A stretch of DNA of 64,000 nt, taken from NCBI GenBank assembly GCA_013399115.1, contig VXAA01003926.1, positions 19,292-83,291 of the forward strand. The letters run 5' to 3'. Source of the stretch: Anseranas semipalmata (lineage: Eukaryota > Chordata > Aves > Anseriformes > Anseranatidae). The notes beneath the pieces were generated by a model that was not told where the DNA came from, made no database searches, and was given only the letters and a program-made list of their open reading frames with translations. Position 1 is the stretch's first letter, and the number at the start of each line of letters is the position of its first letter. The translations under genes were made by a program, and so were the position numbers. This document shows, piece by piece, positions 44,801 through 57,200 of this stretch.

Positions 44801-45783
44801 AGCATCAGAATGAAGGAAATTTGGAGTAATATCTGGTACAGTAGCAAGCTTCTGCAGGTAATAACCAGGATGTCTTCTGCTTGCCTAAAATGCAGCAATC
44901 AACACACCAGCTTACGGCATACTATAGAGACCCTTCATAGCAGATGGTCCCAGGCACCGGATCATCCTACAAGGCTCAAGATCATCTCCTTTACCATGAG
45001 TGACAGATCCTACTGCTGAACATCTTGACCTCATGTCTAGTGAGGACAGTCTTTGTATCCCCATTTCTGACACCACAGAGCAATGGTCGTGGTCTCAGAC
45101 CCCAGTGCCATGTGCCAGTGGCTCACTACATCAGCATGTTCCCATTCTGAAAGCAGAAACCAAACCAAAACCTTGTGTCTTCTTGCCAGAACTCACAACT
45201 CCACCCCACATCTCATGACCTTTGGAATCTCAAATCCTAGAATTGAGTCTTACACCGCTACCTGGAAAGAATTCCTTGGTGGAGAGCACCATACACCCCA
45301 TACAGCCATACAAAAAGAAAAACAGCGCATGTTTTCATTCAGCCCTACCAATGAGCTCCCAGCGACGCTGAAGAGAGCCATTGTGGAGTGACTGCATAAT
45401 AAAAGATGTTAAGACCTCTTCCAGACCATAAAATATGCAACAAAACAGAGTGCCAAATACCAGTCCATTCCATGGCCCAAGACAAAGAGCCGCCCTGCAA
45501 AGCATTAATCCCTGCAGCTGCCTTGAACTATTCATGTCTCTCGGCTTTACGTAAGGAGCCATTCCATTCTGGCTACCGCTCTCCCTGAAAGAGAGATTTG
45601 CAGAGTCTTTAAAACAATTAAAGGTCATTCTGTGAACACAGAACCCACAGATTTGAATGGGAGACTGTGACTTCTTAGTAGAGAAGGCCAGACTATTTAT
45701 TTTCAGTGGAGAGTAAATTTACCAAAAAATGCAGTTATGATTGTTTCTCCCTCACACACATCAACACCCCTTTCTTTTATCTA
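41863..45783. other. Intergenic, no gene recognised
   Basis: A 3.9 kb stretch with a 26-base T-run at about 43842-43867 and no credible exon. Frames such as 42747-43058 and 44563-45391 lack domains. No RNA gene is seen. Confidence 0.4.
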
Positions 45784-45784
45784 A

Positions 45785-45912
45785 TAGCTTCATGGTTAGT
45801 ACATTCACTTAAACTGTGAGGGACCCTGCTTCAACTTCCTCATCTTCCCGGGGCCATCTGAATTCACATCTCCCGTCTTCCTGCCCCAAATCACCAGGCT
45901 GTGGGACAGAGC
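45785..45912. mobile_element. tRNA-like repeat with two facing tRNA-like halves
   Basis: The + strand from 45785 (TAGCTTCATGGTTAGTACAT, then GAGGGACCCTGCTTCAACTT) has A-box-like and B-box-like words in tRNA order. The right half, read on the - strand (AGCCTGGTGATTTGGGGCAG, then GGGAGATGTGAATTCAGATG), again has a tRNA-like order. Two tRNA-like units therefore face each other. This arrangement is known from old amniote repeats with 'TAGCTCAGTGGTTAGAGCA' and 'GGTTCAAATCCC' words. It cannot be a functional tRNA because no acceptor or anticodon stem forms. Confidence 0.45.
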
Positions 45913-46383
45913 TACACAATTAAGCATTACAAAAGCAGGTTTTTAATTGAGATCAGCCCTGCAGGAGCAGCGCGTTGCCCTGTGGGCCAGCCAGGGACCC
46001 TCTCCAAGGCTGACAGCAGAAGCACCTGGCTTTGGCTGCCACCCAAGAGAAGGTGGCCTGCAGGAGACACAAAACCACCCACAGAAACGGGGGAGGCATG
46101 TTTTGGGGAACCCCGTGAGCTCTGGTCAAGATATACTCACAGTCCAGATCCAGGCAATGTGTCGTTTGAGTCATCCTGTTATAAGATCTCCAGCGGCATT
46201 TTTCATTTTCTCTCACTGACACCATTCAACTTTTCATACATAAACTTGAATATTTGGAAACCTACAGGCATGAGAGAGGTCATGGTTTCTCCTTTTTGTC
46301 ACAGAAGATTTTTAGGGTTTCACCATACCATCTGCAAAGCTCTAAGAAATAGATTTGAGGAATATCCTCTGTTGATTATCATA

Positions 46384-46445
46384 TAGCTTCATGGTGGCAC
46401 TGATTGCCTTAGAGGTGGGGTTTTGAAGCCAGACCCTCCACTGAC
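46384..46445 (+). mobile_element. Second tRNA-like repeat head
   Basis: It starts with the same 12-mer TAGCTTCATGGT as the copy at 45785. It continues GGCACTGATTGCC and AGAGGTGGGGTTTTGAAGCC, again in A-box then B-box order. The AAAATGAAATGTTTTCC and AACATTTGGC sequence at 46572-46640 may be the body of the same repeat, since similar families have such AT-rich arms. The extent is uncertain. Confidence 0.4.
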
Positions 46446-47251
46446 TGAGAAGGAAATGGAATCTAAGTTGTCTTCACCATGGGCAAACTCCCAAAGAGAT
46501 GAGCCTTTGGATATAAGGCAGTGACCACTTCCACATAGCTATTTGGTTCTTTGCTTTCTGCACAAAGGCCTGAAAATGAAATGTTTTCCTTTAAACCAAA
46601 AGAACATTTGGCTTTACACAAGAATGTTTTTTAATTTGTTGGGTTATTGAAAGAAAGCTAAAAAATTTTGAGCTTGGCTGGGGCAAAACCTAAATTTTTT
46701 ACAAATGTTTGGTTCTGTAACTAAGGCATACAAACAAACAAACAAAAATCTGTTTCTCACAGCTCAGCTTCTCATCCCATATAATGGTTTCTCTCCAATC
46801 CACTAGTTTTCTGTCCGTACGAGATGACACCTTTGGTGGTTTGCTCATTTGGAGGCTAGGAGACCTCTGCTTAAAAGCAACTAGAAGAAAATCCCCTTAG
46901 AGACAACAAATCTGTGTTTCTGGCACACACACACACAAAAAAACATTTTCATCCTTCAGGTGACATCTTATGACATGATCTCTAATAGTGAAACTCATTG
47001 CACCAGCAGCCAGGCCTGTATCTCGCTTATTTTAACTCAAAATGAGGTGAAGTGAGAGTCTGTGATGCTGCCCTTCAGCTAGGGTAGGTCACTTAGAGGG
47101 GTCCAATTGGCAAAAGACTCTCTAGAAGGAAAGTCCCCAGCTGCCACCCAGCACAGTCCCTTGAGGAGTAAATACCTTGCCCAAACCACTCCCTAGGATG
47201 CCCAGCTGGCCACCTTTGGATGAGCACTGAAGCCTCCTGGGACAAAAAGAA

Positions 47252-47255
<4 letters not shown>

Positions 47256-47288
<33 letters not shown>

Positions 47289-47294
47289 AAAGTN
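47256..47294. other. Long A homopolymer with an unresolved base
   Basis: About 30 A residues, then CAAAGTN: the N at 47294 marks another homopolymer-linked consensus failure. No preceding retroposon body is recognisable, so it is not claimed as a poly(A) tail. Confidence 0.8.
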
Positions 47295-49639
47295 AACAAA
47301 AACACTAAAAGCTGGCAAGATTGAACTAATATGTCCTTCCCTGTGAACTGCACCACACATACAAATGAAGCTGATTTTGCAACACCCCATGCGCACGCCC
47401 AGGAGAGGTTTGTGGCCTGTTTTCCCCAAATGCCAGACATCTGCCATCTTCACCAGAGCCCAGAGTGGTGAGGTTCAGCAGTCTCCTGGCCAGCTTAAAA
47501 CCAGGCCACAGGAGACCTCTGCAAACTCTTACAGCATGCTGTTAATGCAGACAGAAACAGGACTCGGGGCTCCTGGCTGCCACAAAATCACACAGATCCA
47601 GGCTCTTTCAGCCGTCGAGGTATTTTGAAACGGACCTCGAATCACACAGCCCTCTTCACTTGTAGTGTCCATGTGGTAGATGAGAGCTCCTGGCCCTGGG
47701 CAATGTCTTATGGGGAATCATTCTAAATAGGAAAGAGAAATAAAGTTGTCTCTTTAGTGGAGGGACTGGTTCTCCCCACCACTCCAGTTCCTGGCTGTCC
47801 CAAAACCCCTAACAGCTCTAGTGCCCTTACTTGCAACAACCTGTCTGCTTGGTGACCCAAAATGGCTCAGACAATTACATAGCTGTCGGGACTGTTAGAG
47901 CTGCTGGGTGCGTGGAAACTTGTCTATAATGAGCTGCCAGTTGTGAAGGCATTTTCACTCCTAAATATGTGAATGAACTGGGCAGGGGGGGCGGGGTCTG
48001 CCGCTCACAAAATGATTAATCTGTAAACTTCAACACCCATCATTTCAACACATCTTAAAATATATCTCTTTGGGGGGTTGTTTGACTATTTTATGTCCTA
48101 TTTTGAATAGCCCTTTGACATTGCTGGAGGAAGACTCTGAAAGGTGCTTGTCTCAAATTGCCAGGGTACAACTATAGATGTGGCTCTCTTCTAAGACCAC
48201 ATTACCTTGCATGATGTTACTGATAGGCTGCTACAGTAGGGTACGCTGACACATGACAGTATAGGACAGCATGCATTTAATAACCTCTATTTTGGGTGTT
48301 TGGTGTGACATCTCTAACCCCACTGGAGCTGGTACATGGGAAGAATGAGCCCTCACCAACGTGCCTGAACTTTTACTCTTGTGTCCAGTTTTCTGTCAGT
48401 AGCTTACCCAAGAATGTGGATTGTAAAGCCCATAATAATTGGAAAAACACCAATCTGAATCCCGCCCCCCCTGCCCAGTTCATTCACATATTTAGGAGTG
48501 AAAATGCTTTCACAACAGACAGCTCATTAATCGTTTCACGAGTGGCACACCCAGTGAAGCCAGCTTTGGTGAAGACTTTTACCTTTTTCACCTCTAACAC
48601 CTCGCCACTGTCCCACACTGGGAAAGACGTGATGCATGCTGCCACCAGTGCTGCAGCTGGGCTCTGAGCTGGCTACCAGTTAAAAATCACAGGCAGTGTG
48701 CACTGGGGCAGACTTGTGTATTTCTCCTGCAACAGCCTGCTTAGCAGTGTGCACATTAGCACTATTGAAATCCCTGGTCCAGGACATATTTCATCAATAT
48801 TCACTGACTTGCACCAACCAATCTGAATTTACAGGGATGCGGGCTTGAACAGTATTCGGCTACAAGCCCAAACTCAAACATTGTTGATAAAGGCACTGGA
48901 AATCCAGACCAGGCTTTGAAACTGTGGGTAGCATACACGTAGGTAACTTCAAAGGGAGTGCAAGCCTCCCATGCAGGGTGGAAATGCTGCTTCCACCCGA
49001 AATCTCAGTAGTCCTGCCTTCCCCCGGCTGATTCTCCAAGTGCTCCAGACATGCATTAACCGAAGGCAGTTTTGGGGGTGAATGAGGGTGAACCTCCAAC
49101 CACCACACTGCAGTTCCTCGGGCTTTTAGGTTTGGCTGAACACCTGCCAGCAAGAGAATTCTACATGCTATCATGAGATAAATACTGTTGAAATATAAAC
49201 GCTTACACCCAGTAGGGAGCAAGCAAGGGTGTAATCCATGTGGATTTTTCACCCCATCCTAGAATCAACCCCAAGGCAAAGTTCAACCACTGAAGCTTAG
49301 GGTGGAAAACATTTCAGCAGGTCAGGTTTTGTGGGCCCAGTCTCCAGTGCACTCCCAGGATGGAAAACCACAGCGGCTCCCACCAAACAGGCTGCTCTCC
49401 TCCCAGAAATCACCCCCAGCCTCCTTCAGGGAGGAAGGCAGATCCATCCCATGCATGCTGCAGGGTCATAGATAGGAGCATCGCTGGGAAACGGCCTCCC
49501 TGATGCCACCCCATTATTATAACATGCCTTGCACCCTGCAAGCAAAACGCTGCAGAGTGATTTGGGCACGATGCTCGTGGCTGCTGCCACCACCACCGAG
49601 TGCTTTGCAGCTACCTGGTGGTACAGCCTCGCTGCTACA

Positions 49640-50160
49640 GGCACCGCCACGTAATTAGGCAAAAGCATGATGGAGGGAGCGCTAGATAAAGAGAAAAAAT
49701 GGGTAGATTTGGCACACAGCCTGCCGTTCTCTTCCTTTGTTTATAATATGTACAGGAGAGAAAGAGCGGAGGAGAATGAAGGATTTTGTGTATTTGCAAT
49801 GCACGCAGGTCCCACAGTATTTATTATGGCTAATTTGATGATCTGCGGTTTTACATTCTGTTCTTCCCCAGATTTGGGAAACAGTACATGGGACAGGCAA
49901 AATGCGGTGTGACGGGACTCTAAATCTCTCTCCAAAGACAATTAACTGCTATGATTATTCACTAATAATGAGTTCATGTTTGCAAACGAGCCCGACCGCA
50001 GAATATGCTAAACACGTTATCATCAGCCCCAAGCCTGGAGAAACCTGATATCGTCTGAAAACACGCCGGGTTCCTCACTATGAGGAGCAGTACTTGCTTT
50101 TTATCTTCTGCCTTGAAATTTCAGTATTTTTTTTTTTAAGCTATAATTGAATTTCAGTCC
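49640..50160. promoter_or_regulatory. Candidate enhancer block with dense developmental-type motifs
   Basis: This repeat-free 500 bases holds GTAATTAGG (49651-49659), a GATA-type AGATAA (49684-49689) and TTTATTATGGC (about 49820-49830, Hox/Cdx-like). CAATTAACTG lies near 49939, followed by GATTATTC and CACTAATAATG and, further on, AACACGTTATC. Words are varied, CpGs survive in an AT-rich context (GCGCTAG, GACCGCAG, ATATCGTC), and three chance frames overlap in both strands. This is the usual look of a conserved vertebrate enhancer, but conservation cannot be checked here. Confidence 0.35.
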
Positions 50161-50164
50161 TCTG

Positions 50165-50184
50165 TGTGCGTGTGTGTGTGTGTG
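50165..50184 (+). repeat. (TG)n microsatellite
   Basis: About 20 bases of alternating TG with one CG step, a potential Z-DNA former and a likely polymorphic marker. Confidence 0.8.
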
Positions 50185-51440
50185 AAGAAAGGAAACACTT
50201 CTCTCAAGATTTACTGCATGTCTGTTACTGTGTGGGCTGTTTTGACTCTGCAGCGTAGCAGAGACCATGCAAACCGCGCACTATTGGAATCGGTTCAAAC
50301 TTTTACAGTCTTTCAAATTGGGGCTGGAGCCGGAGAGGAAATACTAAAATCCTGTATATACAACTTCTGTCTGTGAGGGGGAGAGAAATTCCATGAAAAT
50401 TAAGAACTCAATGATGTATAAATTTATATTCTGGTTAAAGGGAGGGTTGGTTTTTTTCTCTTCTTTTCTTTTTGGGGGTCTTTTTTTTTTTCTGTAGAAG
50501 AAACAATTGAACTCTTATATAAGGAAATGTAGGATCTTTAAATAACACTGGATCCTGTTAGCTGATAGTAGGATAGGGGTTCAATCTGTTTAACCAAGCC
50601 ATCTAATTAGCTTGTGAGCCAAGCTTTCTGAAGGTGAGGCAGTTCAGACGCATTGCTCCTGAGAAAGCCAAGCCAATTTCTTTTAATGGCATGTGTTATG
50701 AGCAATTAAACTGGATTCTGCAATCAGCAAGTCGGGTGTATTGTCCCTCCTGGCTGCTAACAGCCACCGGTGGGCTATGGTCCACAGGGACATCCCCAGC
50801 AGACCCTGCCCAGGAGGGACCTGCAAGCCCCACGGCCAGAGATCTTGCTCTGTACAGAGGAGAGGATTCAAGATGCTTTGAGCACCCTCTGATGGTTGCA
50901 CAGCCTTGCCCCAAAGATTCTTTCCATAGGGAAAAAGAAAAAAAAAAATCAAAGATAATAACCTCATCTTGGGGTTGCTTATCCTGCCAGCACGATGCCC
51001 AGGGCCTGGTGACTAACTGGTCCGGCTGAAGCACAGCTCCGGTTTTGGGAACGCGGACGCCGTGACCTACCCTCGGTGGCTTTCCAAAGGCATCTCGCAG
51101 CCTCCCCGGCTTCTGCGCACGGCTCTCATCCAGAAGGAAGCTGCTCTAACCAGGACTAGTCCCATCTTGTTCCCATTATATTTTTATGACTGTCATGTGG
51201 ACAGGGGAAAAGGGGAGGCGGGGGGAGACAAATAAGAGAAAAAGAGAAGCAGGACGTCAAGTTCTGCCTTTGAGGAGGGAGCTGACAAAAATGCAATGGT
51301 CAACTCCCTCAAGCACATACTTGCACACGCTGAAAATCTGAGTGAGCACAGACAGCCCCGCGATGGGAAGGACTGAGTGCTTCCCTCAAACGCAGTTTTA
51401 CAGCCCTTCTTGCAAGCAAGAAGCTATACCCTCAGTCCTC
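50185..51440. other. Intergenic, nothing recognised
   Basis: T-rich patches at 50450-50495, then mixed DNA. No exon, RNA gene or named repeat. Confidence 0.4.
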
Positions 51441-51479
51441 TTTTTTTTTTTTTTTTTAAANNNNNNNNTTTTTTTTTTG
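51441..51479. other. T-run, 8-base gap, T-run (assembly weak spot)
   Basis: Seventeen T, AAA, eight Ns (51461-51468), then more T. Frames through this point (up to 192 codons) are unreliable. Confidence 0.85.
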
Positions 51480-54014
51480 CCTGGGCAATTTGCTCTCGAT
51501 CACACAGCTCAGGAGAAAGTAAGCACAGCAATTTGGCAAATTGCTTTCTGCCTGCCTGCAAACCCCAGCGCAGCTCCAGCAGGATGCAATGCTCGGCACA
51601 TCCCCGGCTGATGCCACTTGCAGCTCGGGGATGGCAGCAGATTTTCCCTCGCCATGCCACAGCAGGGATGCCACACAACCGTGTGGGTCACAGCACCCCA
51701 ATGGGCATGTCCCAGAGGGCCCTGGCCCCATGCACAGCTCACATCTGTGGGGTCACGCACAACAACGCATGTCCACAGAGCCTTGCTCGTCACCAGAGTG
51801 GACCACGTGTGCCCTGTCCCCCCATTCCTTGTTACAAACATCTGACCTTGCTGAGCCCCATCACAAAACGGGATCATCTTCTTTCAGTGGGATCCCTCAG
51901 CCAGTTCCTGCTGGTGCTCGTGGCTTACAGTGCTGTGGCTCGGCCCCCGGGCTGACGTCCCTGTGATGGAGCTCATCTCTCTTACCCCACACCAGTGTCC
52001 GTACCACCCGGGTTTGGCTCTGCTGTGCTGGTTTCCATTGGTCTCTGCCCTCCCTCCACACGCTAAAACATTTCTGGAGTTTGTCCTGGTGCCAAAGGGA
52101 AGAAAAATGGGAATCTTGCAGAATTTGTCAGAGCAAGAAAGCAGCTTGCTAACCTGGTCAGGGCATCAAAGGCAGAACTGAAGACTTCTCTTTTATCTGA
52201 GAAACAGGCAGCAGTATCAGGACTTGCTCTCAAACGAAGAGACAAGAGAGACAGACGAAAAGGGGAGTCACCTTCTCCAAGTACTTTTGCTTACAAAAAA
52301 CCCTGCACTGGAAGCAAGCTCTTTCTGCAGCTGATCCTCACTGTAATATTTCTTTGAGTTTTGTGTAACCACCTCACATTAACTCTCCATTATCTCGTGC
52401 AATAAAGCACGGGCAGCTACTGCCTTTGTGTTAGGGTACAGACAAGGTTCAAAGCAGCACATCACAAGCAAAGTGGTTGCATCCAATACTCTTACCTCTC
52501 ACAGCCTGACAGCAAGGGCCTGGTACACATAACTAGGGTGGACTGTCCAGATATGGCCACATGTCCATCAATGTTGTTTCCACCTTTCCCCCTGAAAATG
52601 TCATTTTCATCACGGAAATTTTTTGATCACACACAAACCGCCAGACCCAAAATGCACATCACTGAGCTTTCTGGGACCTGCATTTTTCTCCCAGGGTTTC
52701 CACGTTCTGCGGGTTCAGGAGGCGCAGCCAGACTACATCTCCACAAATGTACCTTCAGAACAGCTTGCAGCCAAAAAGGAGGCCTCAGGATGGGCAGCCA
52801 GGTGGCAGAAACGAACCGGGACTGGAAAAGCAAATTACAGCTGCCACTTTCAGCAGCAGCTTTTCAGTTCCGTTTGACAGACCTGAGAAGACTTTTGTTT
52901 TCATCAAAAGCTTCTGCAATAGAAAAATTGCTTTAAGGCAAGGACTCATTGTTTCCTTTTTTTCCGCTGAGTGATGACAGATCTCACTGAAGCCCTAAGC
53001 ATAGGTGGAGTAGGAGAACCACATAAATATAAGTTAAAATGCAGCAATACTTCCTTCCCGTGGAATACTGTCAACCCTCGTAAATTCTGCAACATGAGCA
53101 GCTGGGTCAGAGACAGAAGGGAACAAGGATCAGCTCAGGAAGCGATTGCCAGCATTGCTGGAGAAGCTCCTGGAAGCCTAAAGATCGGGGTCCCCCTCAG
53201 TGCTGTGTGTGTGTGCTGAGTCTGCGTGGTCCCCAGAGGGGACCAAAGAAAGGGGACCAAAAAGGCCAAAGAAAGAGATGATGAGAAAGAAAAGAGAGGT
53301 GGAATAGCTGCCGCAGGGTCACCTAATGCATTTGTGGCAAAGCCACGCTCTCCATCCCTTGACACGCTGCCTGGAGACCTGTGTGTAGGCACCAGAATAA
53401 GTCAAAGATGGGCAGCCACCTCTTGTTCCCACAGTTTGGGCCTCTTTTTACATCCACGTGCTCCATGATGGATGGAGAAAGTGGGGCAGTCTTCAATACA
53501 TCTTTTTAAAAGCCATCCAGAGGTACAGTGCAGCACCCCTCCAGCTAAGGACTTACAATAGAAAGAGGCATCTCTGAATGGAAACCTCATGGTTTGATCT
53601 CACGCTTGCACCACCTCTTAAATTTCTTAGGGAAAAAGTAAAACAATTGACTTTGGTGTCTCTCACCAATAGGTTGTGCATGGTTCCTGAAAGCAAGAAG
53701 CGGTACATGAATCATTAGCAATTTTTTAGCTTACTTTTGGATGTAGCACAAAGGCAGCATGACTGCACTTAATGTCACAGACACCCAAACTCTTAGGTGT
53801 CGTCATGCTCCTGTGGCACCTAGAAGGTCCCAGGAGGGACTTTGACTGCTCAGGTTGCCCTGTGGCTCTTCATTGCAACTCTACAACCTACTCTGCCCCA
53901 ACTCCCTGGGACTGCCATGGGCACCAGCCACTGTCAGGCCAGCTGAGATGTGTCTACACATCTCTGCTCCCAAGGTAGTCATTGCCTAAAAAAGCTCATT
54001 TAGGCCACAGAATG
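51480..54014. other. Intergenic, no gene recognised
   Basis: GC-moderate DNA. ATCACACAGCTCAGGAG at about 51498 faintly recalls a MIR core but is too short to call. Frames of up to 141 codons have no domain. Confidence 0.35.
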
Positions 54015-54270
54015 AAAGCTAAGAGGGGACATGGTTGCTGTCTATAAATATATCAGGGTCAAGCACCAGGGAGGCAGTAGAGCTATTGAAGCTAAAAGAC
54101 AATGTTGGCACAGGAACAAATGGGTATGATGAGGCTAGGAATAAATTTAGGCAAGAAATTAGAGAAAAAAGACAACCCTCTGAGAGGCTTTTGCCTGGAA
54201 CAGCCTTCCAGTAAGGCCTACAAGACACAAAACACTTTTTGGCCAGATAGCTCCAACTAAATGAAGATGT
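54015..54270 (+). mobile_element. Degraded CR1/L3-type LINE fragment (ORF2 C-terminus to 3' region)
   Basis: From about 54020 the + strand reads RGDMVAVYKYIRVKHQGG and then RAIEAKRQCWHRNKWV before a stop. This corresponds to the RGD.I.VYKY block that follows the LGLFSLEKRR block in CR1/L3 ORF2. At the DNA level the order continues with AATAAATTTAGGCAAGAAAT and TGGAACAGCCTTCCAGTAAG, matching the family's 3' region (...GGAACAGCCTTCC). Frameshifts and stops show an old dead copy, truncated on both sides. Confidence 0.75.
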
Positions 54271-57200
54271 GGGGTGGACGTGGGGTGGCTGTATGTTGCT
54301 TCTGTCTGAAATACAAATGATCACGGTGCACGTCCAAGTGATACCTCCTAGTCCCACATCCCACGTTCTTATGAGAGTGTAGGTACCACTATACTAGACA
54401 CATAGGCAAATACAGATATACAGCTACAAATGCGAGATTTGACCTACATCACCCCACTGTCCCATCAAAGTGTCCATGTTAGAAAATGTAGCTAAGGAAA
54501 AAAAAACTACTGTAAGCTTGTTCATGATTTAGGCCATTTTTGTTCCGTGTTTTGTGCTGGTGCCCACCAGGACTTTGCTGCAAAACATGCAATGAGGAAC
54601 CCTGGTCCCTGCTCCACACAGCTAGCCCAAGTCTTCTCCAAAGCTCAAGTAAAATTGGAGATCACTGCCTTGATGAGGAAGGGGTTGGACCAGTGTGCTC
54701 ATCCTACAGACAGAAATAAGGAACTGATGGGACCCGGGGAGAAGACCAGATGGAGAAGAACAGTAAGACTTACCTTTCCTGCTGTTGAGAGCCACTAATA
54801 TAACACATTCTGGTTGTAACCACCATGTCACACCCCTGGCCTTCCAAAGACAAAGGTGGAAATGGAACAAAGCCCCAACAGGGAGCAAACAGAGAGGTCC
54901 TTGCCTTTGCTTTCAGAAGGAAAGGAAAGCCACAATGCAGACCTGGCACAGCAGCACTGGGCATGGCCATGGCATTGGCAGAAACTTCAGGTGGTGGCTG
55001 AAAGAGGAGAGCCCAGCTTTTCCAAGGAGCCCTGAACACTTCCCACCAGCCCTCAATACTGGCAGAAGACTAAACAATAACATTTACTGCAGGGAAGTTT
55101 TAGGTCCACCAAAAAACATATTCATTATATATTTGTTTTTTCCCCTCATGCCAGAAGAAAGCTCTGGCTTAGCAGATGGACATTTGCTGAAAGGCAGACC
55201 CCATTACAAGCTCATACTTTTCAAAAGATTTCAGAAGTAGCTTTGTGCCTAAATATATATGATGCATAAATATATATGATATATGGGTTCCCTGATGTCT
55301 CCAAGATAACCTGAGTATAGTTTAGATAACTCAGGTACTGTAACTCAGATTCATTCTGTAAAAACTTCTAGGCTACATTATCTTTCACATCTTTCTTACT
55401 CATACTATACTATCACAGTCATCCCAAATGAGAGCCAGTAAACCCTTCCTACCACACCCCATATCATATGTTCCTCATATACTACATATTTAACAGACAA
55501 AGTTCACTAGGGATGTTTTAATCTGATCGATTTAAAAACAAAAAAATCCCTCTATAAAGCCAATTCAGGGCAGATGGGTAGGTGAAAGGTCTAATTACCA
55601 AACTTACAATTCATATACAGCTCTCAAGTCCTCCATACATTTAGGCTAGATCCTGGGAATGTTGTTACCAAGCATAGCACTATGCATGGTATGGTTCAAT
55701 AAATATCAGTGGTTGTTCTCACAGGCACAGAATCATCTTACATAAAACCCCTCAAGCTCTTCTTCCAGCCCACCGTATTCAAGTATTTTCAGGATCTTTC
55801 TGACCATTGGAGACTCAGAAAATGTGAGCAATTATATCAGGTATAAGAGATGTTGGATGAGGGACCTTCAGGAGAGGATCCATTTCATGTAACTCACCTG
55901 ATTCCAAGAGATTCCTGAGTGGCTCCACCACATCTACAAGTGCATCTAGCGGAAAACAATTGAATTTGACTGAGAGAAAGGCACTGTTGCAGCTGCGCAA
56001 CAACCAACTGTGCAATAGCTCATGTATTACAAGCTTAATATTTACTCCAAAACCATTTTCACCTCAGATGCACTTGGTTTGCAGACTTCATGAAGATGTT
56101 CCCACTCCTCCCAAAGGAGATGAAGGCAGGGGGCTTTGAAAGTCCTTTTCATTCTGCGCTGCCTGAAGACATTCTCCCCCTCACTGCACACCCTGAAGGA
56201 GAGTAGCACAAGTCCAGGAGCTAACCCCACACTTGTGAATTGAGACCATCTTCCCATTCCAGCACACAGCTCTCACACATTTTTGTTTCAAAATAAAATG
56301 GTGTTAAGGAGGCCTTTGGGAAATGAAACAAAAATGGCGTTTTCTTTTCTTTTTTTTTTTTTTCTATCCATCACATCTCCTCAAGACGTTGAGTCCCAGA
56401 ACATCCTGCCTGACACAATCCAGAGCTGGCCCCTTCAGGCTCAAAATGAAGTCACAGCTTCAGGGTTTCCAGGCAGAAAGTTCACTGGAAGGGCCATGGG
56501 AGGAGTTTAGTTCTTCCTAAGGAGGATGAGAAGTTGCAAAAGAAACCTGGATGCTGGTTCCTAAGGTAGGAACCAGATTTTGGCTTCTCAGCAAGAGAAG
56601 CGAGACGTGGGTGAGACAAGCCCATGACAAATATTTCTTCTTGTGCCCATATTGATGGTGTTTTAGCAAGATATAACTTAATTTGAAAGTGTTCACAGCA
56701 GCTTATAGTAGTGACAAGCATAAATGAGCCATGACATTTTACTCCAAGAGCAGTAGATACGGAATTCATAGGTGGGACTTTGTGGAACCTATGAATTCCC
56801 TACAACCCCCTTCCTCCCTCTATATTCATCTAATACACTCATTTTTCATTTCCTTTGATAACAGAGGAACAGCCTCCCCTTACAAGGGAGTCACGAGAAC
56901 ATGAGATTCTTAAATATTCTTGCATGGGAACATCTCCTAAGTACCCTAAGAAGACACCCTCTCTCCATACCCTCCCATAAAGGATAACAAGCCCCAGCTC
57001 TGCCTGTGTAACAGCTTCAAGAAGGAGGAAAGGAGGTGATCCCTCCATGCTTTTTGTACCCCATAAGTAAAGGAGCACAGGTGGGGCACACACTGCAGCT
57101 AAATGTGCTTCTCGTTCTGGAGACATTTCTCCTCTTTATGATCATGCGTCATTCCCTGCCACTGTGCAGCTCCTCTGCAGGGACCTCAGCAGGTGGATCT

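Larger units (their letters stand above)
45913..49619. other. Intergenic, no gene recognised
   Basis: Besides the tRNA-like head, it holds an (AAAC)n tract (46731-46746), a short (CA)n near 46926, and a long A-run (about 47256-47287) with an N at 47294. The 161-codon frame at 45901-46386 overlaps the repeat. No splice-bounded exon or RNA gene. Confidence 0.4.

Noticed and set aside
47256..47287. Long A-run as the poly(A) tail of a processed pseudogene
   Set aside because: No recognisable gene or retroposon body, and no target-site duplication, next to it.
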